This document shows, piece after piece, positions 58,052 to 64,000 of a stretch of DNA of 64,000 nt. This stretch comes from Pelagihabitans sp947500445 (GTDB taxonomy: Bacteria; Bacteroidota; Bacteroidia; Flavobacteriales; Flavobacteriaceae): NCBI RefSeq assembly GCF_050589625.1, contig NZ_JBNGOP010000004.1, positions 124,001-188,000 on the forward strand, written 5' to 3'. The notes beneath the pieces are model-generated. The model was given only the letters and a program-made list of their open reading frames with translations, did not search any database and was not told the DNA's origin. The stretch's first letter is position 1. Every line of letters begins with the position of its first letter. Made by a program: the position numbers and the translations under genes.

Positions 58052-58870
58052 ATGAATCCCAACATATTTGATATTTCCGGTAATGTTATCGTCATTACCG
58101 GTGGGGTAGGAGTTCTCGGGAGCAATATGGCCAAATATCTTTTATCGGCGGGGGCCAAAGTGGCCTTGATCGATTTAAATCAAGAGGCCATCGACCTTAA
58201 GGTAAACTCGTTAAAAATGATAAGCGAACAGGTGGTCGGGTATGCGGGCAGCGTGCTTTCGAAGCCCGATCTGGAAAACATAAAAGAGGCTTTGCTAAAC
58301 AAATGGGGTAGGATAGATGCGTTGATCAATGCTGCCGGGGGGAACATGCCGGGAGCCACCATCGGGGAAGATCAAACGATCTTTGACCTGGAAATGGATG
58401 ATTTTAGAAAAGTGTCGCAACTCAATTTGGACGGATCGGTAATGCCATCCCTTGTTTTTGGGAAAGCAATGGCGGATGCCGGAGCGGGTTGTATCGTAAA
58501 CATTTCTTCCATGACGGCCACGCAGGCGGTTACTAGGGTAGTCGGGTATTCGACCTCCAAAGCGGCAATCGATATTTTTACCCGTTGGCTGGCCACCGAG
58601 CTGGCTACCAAGTTTGGGGATAAGGTTCGGGTAAATGCCATAGCGCCCGGATTTTTTATCGGCAATCAAAACCGACGTTTGTTGACCAATGAGGACGGTA
58701 GTTATACCGCTCGCGGAAACACTATCGTTGCCAATACGCCGATGAAACGTTTTGGTGAAGCGGACGAACTCAACGGTACCATACACTGGCTTTTGAGCGG
58801 TGCCGCCAGTTTTGTTACCGGGGCCATTATCCCTATAGATGGTGGTTTCAGTGCCTTTAGCGGTGTTTAA
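58052..58870 (+). CDS. Short-chain dehydrogenase, probable D-mannonate oxidoreductase
   Basis: A 272-residue SDR enzyme, probably reducing fructuronate to mannonate with NAD(P)H. The ATG at 58052 (MNPNIFDISG) is chosen over a TTG two codons earlier. The cofactor motif TGGVGVLGSNMAKYL lies near residue 18 and NAAGG near 92, and the catalytic Ser...Tyr-x-x-x-Lys is in NISSM and GYSTSKAAI near 148-174. It replaces the unrelated long-chain UxuB of enterobacteria. It is first in the uronate operon, 19 bp ahead of uxuA; the assignment rests on this context plus family membership. Confidence 0.85.
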   Translation: MNPNIFDISGNVIVITGGVGVLGSNMAKYLLSAGAKVALIDLNQEAIDLKVNSLKMISEQVVGYAGSVLSKPDLENIKEALLNKWGRIDALINAAGGNMPGATIGEDQTIFDLEMDDFRKVSQLNLDGSVMPSLVFGKAMADAGAGCIVNISSMTATQAVTRVVGYSTSKAAIDIFTRWLATELATKFGDKVRVNAIAPGFFIGNQNRRLLTNEDGSYTARGNTIVANTPMKRFGEADELNGTIHWLLSGAASFVTGAIIPIDGGFSAFSGV

Positions 58871-58889
58871 CAACGGAATAGCTTAAAAA

Positions 58890-60089
58890 ATGATAGAAAC
58901 TTGGAGATGGTACGGTCCCGACGACCCGGTAAGTTTGTCCGATATCAAACAGGCGGGCGCCACGGGAATCGTTACGGCCTTGCACCACATCGCCAATGGA
59001 GCGGTTTGGCCCGTAGAGGAAATTGAGAAACGCAAACAGCAGATCGCAGATGCCGGCTTGGTGTGGTCCGTGGTAGAGTCGCTTCCCATACACGAACAGA
59101 TCAAAACCCGTTCGGGAGCGGTCGAACGCCATATCGACAACTACAAACAAAGTTTGGTAAACCTGGCCCGTTGTGGTATTCATGTGGTCTGTTACAATTT
59201 TATGCCGGTTTTGGATTGGACCCGGACCCGATTGGATCTGGAACTGGCCGATGGGTCAAAAGCGCTGGAATTCAACAGCGATGCCTTGCGGGCCTTTGAT
59301 CTTTTTGTTTTAAAACGACCGGGTGCCCAAGATGCCTATTCCGATGCAGAGGTGATGAAGGCGAAAACCTATTTTGAAACCATGTCCGAAAAGGAAACAT
59401 GGCAACTGGTGAAAACTATTATTGCGGGATTGCCGGGTTCGGAAGAAAGCTATCCGGTTCCCGAAAAAGGCTATGATCTTGCCCGTTTCCAAGAAATTTT
59501 GGATACCTATAAAGGAATCGATGAAAACAAAATGCGGGACAATTTGGTCCACTTCCTGAACGCGATTATGCCCGTCGCCGAGGCAGAAGGAGTGCGAATG
59601 TGCATTCATCCCGATGATCCGCCATTTTCGATTTTGGGACTGCCCAGAATCATGTGTAACAGTGACGATTACGCCCATATTTTTAAAGCGGTACCCGCCA
59701 TTAATAATGGTATGACATTCTGCACGGGGTCACTGGGGGTTTTGGCGGATAACAATCTGCCCGAAATTTTCCGACGTTTTGCCGATCGGGTGCATTTTCT
59801 GCATTTGCGGAACACGACCAGGGACGGACAGGGCAACTTTTATGAAGCGAATCATTTGGAAGGGGATGCCGACATGTTCGAAATCGTGAAACAGGTCGTA
59901 TTGGAGCAGCAACGACGCACTTCCGAGGGTAGGAAAGATGATTGCATACCTATGCGGCCCGACCACGGGCATCAGATGCTGGACGATCTCAGGAAGCAAA
60001 CGAATCCCGGGTATTCCGGTATCGGACGTTTGCGGGGACTTGCGGAGTTAAGGGGATTGAAAATGGGTATCGAAAAAGCCATGGTATGA
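58890..60089 (+). CDS. uxuA: D-mannonate dehydratase
   Basis: Dehydrates mannonate to 2-keto-3-deoxygluconate. It is 399 residues long, the standard UxuA length. It begins MIETWRWYGPDDPVSL, the family start. Metal- and substrate-binding blocks include GIVTALHHI near residue 35, CYNFMPVLDWTRT near 112, CIHPDDPPFSILGLPRI near 238 and the late FLHLRNTTRDGQGNF and MRPDHGHQMLDD. Its stop overlaps the uxaC start as ATGA. Confidence 0.97.
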   Translation: MIETWRWYGPDDPVSLSDIKQAGATGIVTALHHIANGAVWPVEEIEKRKQQIADAGLVWSVVESLPIHEQIKTRSGAVERHIDNYKQSLVNLARCGIHVVCYNFMPVLDWTRTRLDLELADGSKALEFNSDALRAFDLFVLKRPGAQDAYSDAEVMKAKTYFETMSEKETWQLVKTIIAGLPGSEESYPVPEKGYDLARFQEILDTYKGIDENKMRDNLVHFLNAIMPVAEAEGVRMCIHPDDPPFSILGLPRIMCNSDDYAHIFKAVPAINNGMTFCTGSLGVLADNNLPEIFRRFADRVHFLHLRNTTRDGQGNFYEANHLEGDADMFEIVKQVVLEQQRRTSEGRKDDCIPMRPDHGHQMLDDLRKQTNPGYSGIGRLRGLAELRGLKMGIEKAMV

Positions 60090-61495
60090 AGCAATTTATG
60101 CATGACAACTTTCTATTGGAAAGCGCTTACGCCGAGGAGCTGTACCACAACTACGCGGCTACCGTACCCATTGTCGATTACCACAACCACCTTTCGCCAG
60201 GCCATATAGCGGCCGACCATAAGTTTCAAAACCTGACCCATGCTTGGTTGGTCGGGGACCATTACAAGTGGCGCGCCATGCGAACGTTCGGTGTCGATGA
60301 AGCCTATGTTACCGGCACGGCTTCCGATCGGGAAAAGTTTGCGAAATGGGCGGAAACCGTTCCGTTTACCTTACGGAACCCCTTGTACCATTGGACGCAC
60401 CTGGAACTTAAACGGTACTTCGGTATCGATGCACTGCTAACCGGAGCGAACGCAATGGAAATTTATGACCGTACCGAAGAACGATTACAGGAACCTACCC
60501 ATAGTGTACAAGGGCTTTTACGGCAAATGGAAGTGGAGGTCGTATGCACGACCGACGATCCCATCGATTCCTTGGAGTATCATCAACAAATGGCGAAAAG
60601 TGATGGCCCACTTCGTATGTTCCCGTCTTTTAGGCCCGATAAGGCGTTGGCTGCGGAAAATCATACCGAATACAAAAGCTATCTTGAAAAATTGGCCGCG
60701 TCGGCAGGGCAATCCATTACTTCTTTCGAGGAGCTGATCGGCGCACTTAAAAACAGAATCGCATTTTTTGACGCCAACGGATGTCGGTCGGCCGATCACG
60801 GTATGGAGCAAATGTACTACGTCACCGAAGGTACGTACGATATTGAAACGGTATTCCAACGGATTTCATCCGGAAAGGAGCTGAAATTGGAAGCGCTGCA
60901 TTATTTCAAATACCATACGTTATTGCAGCTCTGTCGGGAGTATGCACGTTTGGGTTGGGTACAGCAATTTCACCTCGGACCGTTAAGGAACGTAAACCGA
61001 AGAAAATTTGATGCCCTCGGTCCCGATATGGGTTTCGATTCCATAGGAGACCTTCATCAAGCACATGCTTTGGGCAAGTTTTTGAACGCCTTGGATGTTA
61101 CGGATCAGTTGGCAAAAACAATATTATATAATTTGAACCCCTCCCAGAACGAGGTTTTCGCCACCATGGCGGGAAACTTCAACGATGGAAGTATCCGTGG
61201 AAAGGTACAGTTCGGTTCGGGTTGGTGGCATATGGATCAATTGGATGGAATGGAACGGCAAATGAACGCCCTTTCCAATATGGGATTGCTCAGCTGTTTT
61301 GTAGGCATGTTGACTGATTCCCGCAGCTTCCTATCCTTTCCAAGACACGAGTATTTTAGAAGATTGTTGTGCAACATTTTTGGAAACGATATTCAAAAGG
61401 GGCATTTGCCCAAAGACATGGCACATATTGGCCAGGTGGTTCAGGATATTTGTTACCATAATGCCAACACCTATTTCAATTTCAAGAAAAAATAA
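60086..61495 (+). CDS. uxaC: Glucuronate isomerase
   Basis: Converts glucuronate to fructuronate (and galacturonate to tagaturonate). The start at 60086 (MKQFMHDNFLLES) overlaps the uxuA stop by four bases; longer in-frame starts lie inside uxuA. It is 469 residues long. Characteristic blocks are PIVDYHNHLSPGHIA near residue 30 (metal-ligand His pair), VVCTTDDPIDSLEYH near 155, and late NEVFATMAGNFNDGS and FGSGWWHMDQLDGM. It is followed by the kinase gene after two bases. Confidence 0.97.
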   Translation: MKQFMHDNFLLESAYAEELYHNYAATVPIVDYHNHLSPGHIAADHKFQNLTHAWLVGDHYKWRAMRTFGVDEAYVTGTASDREKFAKWAETVPFTLRNPLYHWTHLELKRYFGIDALLTGANAMEIYDRTEERLQEPTHSVQGLLRQMEVEVVCTTDDPIDSLEYHQQMAKSDGPLRMFPSFRPDKALAAENHTEYKSYLEKLAASAGQSITSFEELIGALKNRIAFFDANGCRSADHGMEQMYYVTEGTYDIETVFQRISSGKELKLEALHYFKYHTLLQLCREYARLGWVQQFHLGPLRNVNRRKFDALGPDMGFDSIGDLHQAHALGKFLNALDVTDQLAKTILYNLNPSQNEVFATMAGNFNDGSIRGKVQFGSGWWHMDQLDGMERQMNALSNMGLLSCFVGMLTDSRSFLSFPRHEYFRRLLCNIFGNDIQKGHLPKDMAHIGQVVQDICYHNANTYFNFKKK

Positions 61496-61497
61496 GA

Positions 61498-62538
61498 ATG
61501 AAAAAAGTAGTCACTTTTGGAGAAATAATGCTACGGTTATCACCTCCCGGATTTTTAAGATTTTCGCAGGCAAACTCCTTTGATGTGGTATATGGTGGCG
61601 GAGAATCGAACGTTGCGGTTTCGTTGGCAAACTATGGGGTTCCGGTAAGTTTTGTTACCAGGTTGCCCGACAATGATATGGGGCAATGTGCACTCATGGA
61701 AATGCGCAAACGCGGCGTACGTACCGAAAACATCGTTTTTGGGGGCGACCGCTTGGGTATTTACTTTTTGGAGACCGGGGCGGTAAGTAGGGGGAGTAAG
61801 GTGGTGTACGATCGCGCCCATTCCGCTATGGCTGAAATTAAGGCTGGAATGATCGATTGGAAAACGGTTTTTAAGGAGGTGGAATGGTTTCATTGGACCG
61901 GTATTACCCCGGCGATATCCCAAGGTGCTGCCGATGCATGTTTGGAAGCGGTGCAGGTGGCAAGTGAAATGGGAATTACCATTTCAACCGATTTAAATTA
62001 CAGGGCAAAACTATGGAAGTACGGTGGCGATCGTGAGGCCATTATGACAGCGCTGACGTCCTATTGCGATATTATTTTGGGAAATGAGGAAGATGCCGAA
62101 AAACACTTTGGAATCAAACCGGAGGGGTTGGATATTACGATGCAAGGAGACCATGTGAAGGCAGAAGCCTTTTTATCGGTATGCCAACAGATGCTAGAAC
62201 GTTTTCCGAGGGCAAAAAAGGTGATCACTACTTTACGGGGATCCATTTCCGCATCGCACAACACTTGGGCAGGAGTATTGTATGATGGTACTACACTATA
62301 CAAATCACCGGAATATCAAATTACGGATATCGTCGATCGCGTAGGCGGGGGCGACTCCTTTATGGGAGGATTGATCTATGGGCTGTTGACCTATCCCGAC
62401 GATGATCAAAACGCCTTGAATTTTGCTGTTGCGGCCTCCTGTTTGAAACATACCATAAAGGGCGATGCGAACTTGGTCACCGTTGCCGAGGTAGAAAAAT
62501 TAATGGGTGGGGATGCCTCGGGCAGGGTCGCCAGATAA
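61498..62538 (+). CDS. kdgK: 2-keto-3-deoxygluconate kinase (PfkB family)
   Basis: Phosphorylates KDG to KDPG. It is 346 residues long. The N-terminus MKKVVTFGEIMLRLSPPG and GGGESNVAVSLANYG are PfkB/KDG-kinase signatures. The C-terminal PfkB motif is DIVDRVGGGDSFMGGLIYGLL, with the catalytic Asp in GGGDS near residue 285. The chain is somewhat longer than the E. coli enzyme. It starts two bases after uxaC, so the operon is tightly coupled. The substrate is inferred from the neighbours. Confidence 0.93.
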   Translation: MKKVVTFGEIMLRLSPPGFLRFSQANSFDVVYGGGESNVAVSLANYGVPVSFVTRLPDNDMGQCALMEMRKRGVRTENIVFGGDRLGIYFLETGAVSRGSKVVYDRAHSAMAEIKAGMIDWKTVFKEVEWFHWTGITPAISQGAADACLEAVQVASEMGITISTDLNYRAKLWKYGGDREAIMTALTSYCDIILGNEEDAEKHFGIKPEGLDITMQGDHVKAEAFLSVCQQMLERFPRAKKVITTLRGSISASHNTWAGVLYDGTTLYKSPEYQITDIVDRVGGGDSFMGGLIYGLLTYPDDDQNALNFAVAASCLKHTIKGDANLVTVAEVEKLMGGDASGRVAR

Positions 62539-62594
62539 AAAATGTAAAAAATGACCGAAAGCGAAACCGATATCCGCTTTCACAACTAAAATAT

Positions 62595-63272
62595 ATGGCA
62601 AAATATTCCAGATTAGAAGTGGTAGGGGTCATGCAGGACACCGGTATGGTTCCCTTGTTTTATCATAGCGATATCGCTGTGGGCAAAAAGGTGCTACGGG
62701 CATGTTATGATGGTGGTGCGCGTTTGTTGGAGTTCACGGCTAGGGGCGATTTCGCCGCCGATGTTTTTGGGGAACTCAACAAATACGCCCTTAAGGAATT
62801 ACCGGGGATGATCATGGGTGTGGGGTCCATTACCGATGCGGCCGCCGCCTCCTTATTCCTGCAGTTGGGGGCCAATTTTGTGGTTACGCCCTCCCTTCGG
62901 AAGGATATTGCCATCGTTTGCAACAGAAGAAAGGTACTGTGGTCTCCCGGCTGTGGTTCCTTGACCGAAATCAACAATGCCGAAGAATTGGGCTGCGAAA
63001 TCGTCAAACTTTTCCCGGGAGCCATTTATGGCCCCGATTTCGTAAAGGCCATCAAGGGGCCACAGCCCTGGACGAGCGTTATGCCCACCGGTGGGGTAAG
63101 TACCGAGGCGGAAAACCTAAAAGGATGGTTCGAAGCCGGCGTCACCTGCGTAGGTATGGGCTCAAAACTGATTTCCAAAACCCTTTTGGAGGATGAACGG
63201 TTCGATACGTTGCAGCACAATGTGGCCGCAGTACTTCAAACCATACAAAACTTAAAAAAACAACTCGGATGA
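62595..63272 (+). CDS. eda: KDPG/KHG aldolase
   Basis: Splits KDPG into pyruvate and glyceraldehyde 3-phosphate by a Schiff base. It is 225 residues long. The catalytic Lys is in CEIVKLFPGAIYGPDF near residue 137, and the catalytic Glu in LLEFTARGDFAADVF near 48. VGSITDAAAASLFLQLGANFVVTPSL and VMPTGGVSTEAENLKGWFEAG complete the barrel. It closes the uronate pathway and overlaps the TRAP-binding-protein gene by four bases. Confidence 0.95.
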   Translation: MAKYSRLEVVGVMQDTGMVPLFYHSDIAVGKKVLRACYDGGARLLEFTARGDFAADVFGELNKYALKELPGMIMGVGSITDAAAASLFLQLGANFVVTPSLRKDIAIVCNRRKVLWSPGCGSLTEINNAEELGCEIVKLFPGAIYGPDFVKAIKGPQPWTSVMPTGGVSTEAENLKGWFEAGVTCVGMGSKLISKTLLEDERFDTLQHNVAAVLQTIQNLKKQLG

Positions 63273-64000
63273 ACCGTATCGTTCAAATGTTTGCTTTGGT
63301 ATTCGTTCTGGCATCCTGTGCCAATGTTTCCGATGTAAAAACGATTCGTTTGGCGCACGGATTGGATGTCAATCATCCCGTACATAGGGCCATGTTCGCA
63401 ATTGGGGAAGATCTTGTTGAACGATCGAACGGCAGTTTGAAACTTGAAATTTATCCCAGTCAACAATTGGGGACCGAACGGGAGGTTTTGGAACTCTTGC
63501 AGATCGGAAGTTTGGACATGACCAAAGTTTCCGTGGCCACACTTGAAAATTTTGCGCCAAAAGCAAAGGCATTGGGACTTCCTTATTTGTTTCGAGATCG
63601 GGAGCACGCTTTTTCCGTTTTGGACGGGCCTATCGGACAGGAAGTGCTGGACGACGGAAAAAAGTATTGGCTGAAAGGGTTGTGTTTTTATGATGCGGGA
63701 AGCCGTAGTTTTTATACGAAGGACAAACCGGTAATGGCGCCCGCGGACCTTAATGGGAAAAAGATTCGGGTGATGGAAAGCAATACGGCCATGGATATGG
63801 TGTCCAATCTGGGAGGTTCGCCCACCCCTATCTCATGGGGGGAACTGTATACCGCGCTACAGCAAGGCGTGGTCGACGGTGCCGAAAACAATCCGCCCAG
63901 CTTTTATTTGTCCCGGCATTATGAGGTCTGTAAGTACTATGCCCTTAACGAACATACCTATTCCCCCGACGTATTGGTCGCCAGTACCCACTTTTGGGAT
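63269..64000 (+). CDS. TRAP transporter substrate-binding protein DctP, lipoprotein, cut by window end
   Basis: The first 244 codons of a DctP-family solute-binding protein that feeds a TRAP importer, presumably for a uronate given the operon. The N-terminus MNRIVQMFALVFVLASC ends in a lipobox (LASC, Cys17), so it is membrane anchored instead of a free periplasmic protein. Conserved DctP segments are IRLAHGLDVNHPVHRAM, LKLEIYPSQQLGTEREVLEL, NGKKIRVMES (with the Arg that binds the substrate carboxylate) and WGELYTALQQGVVDGAENN. It overlaps eda as ATGA. The C-terminus and the DctQ/DctM subunits lie beyond the window. Confidence 0.92.
   Translation, partial: MNRIVQMFALVFVLASCANVSDVKTIRLAHGLDVNHPVHRAMFAIGEDLVERSNGSLKLEIYPSQQLGTEREVLELLQIGSLDMTKVSVATLENFAPKAKALGLPYLFRDREHAFSVLDGPIGQEVLDDGKKYWLKGLCFYDAGSRSFYTKDKPVMAPADLNGKKIRVMESNTAMDMVSNLGGSPTPISWGELYTALQQGVVDGAENNPPSFYLSRHYEVCKYYALNEHTYSPDVLVASTHFWD

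Overview
The window reads as chromosomal DNA of a marine Flavobacteriaceae member (Bacteroidota), perhaps near the Zobellia/Maribacter/Muricauda group; the genus is a guess. The evidence is type IX secretion (T9SS) sorting domains on three secreted proteins, a fused SecDF, a ProRS of the archaeal/eukaryal-like type, a Rho with a long basic insert, DUF4293, DUF1599 and BT_3928-type proteins, and several promoters with the Bacteroidota -7 element TAnnTTTG. Most of the window is housekeeping sequence with short intergenic gaps.

Layout. 1-14.6 kb: a DUF2911 protein, asnB, gyrB, mdh, secDF, then a leftward lgt/DUF192/GNAT/ABC-ATPase operon. 14.7-19.4 kb: a more AT-rich accessory island built around an ECF sigma factor, with three START-like (SRPBCC) proteins, a SnoaL-like protein, an esterase and a DinB protein. 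19.4-29.3 kb: a gene remnant, yidD, cysS, folE, a T9SS protein, a FadL-like porin, a Trp/Gly- and Ser/Arg-rich lipoprotein, proS, two identical tRNA-Glu genes and rpsT. 29.4-44.1 kb: membrane and lipoproteins, rho, an acetylxylan esterase, truA, an ABC exporter, folP-cdaA, tpiA, prmA and clpS. 44.2-57.1 kb: a T9SS subtilase, a metzincin, a YeeE pair, a PKD/T9SS protein, a polysaccharide deacetylase, and an SbtA-type bicarbonate transporter operon divergent from a LysR gene. 57.2-64 kb: a uronate catabolic operon with a divergent Nudix-type regulator and the start of a TRAP transporter.

How the genes work together. The uronate operon encodes isomerase (UxaC), a short-chain mannonate oxidoreductase, mannonate dehydratase (UxuA), KDG kinase and KDPG aldolase, followed by a TRAP binding lipoprotein. 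It is a complete route from glucuronate to pyruvate plus glyceraldehyde-3-phosphate, fitting life on algal polysaccharides.

Most interesting signals. (1) Four promoters in the ECF island share TGTCACA (CGTCACA once), exactly 13 bp, then TGCATC; they precede the sigma gene itself and all three SRPBCC genes, so the island looks like a self-contained ECF regulon. (2) A 102-108 bp palindromic-ended element occurs three times at gene 3' ends, and one copy supplies the last codons and stop of prmA. (3) A 162-bp element with perfect 20-bp terminal inverted repeats fills the truA/ABC gap and carries the ABC start codon. (4) A 24-bp palindrome occurs five times between genes.
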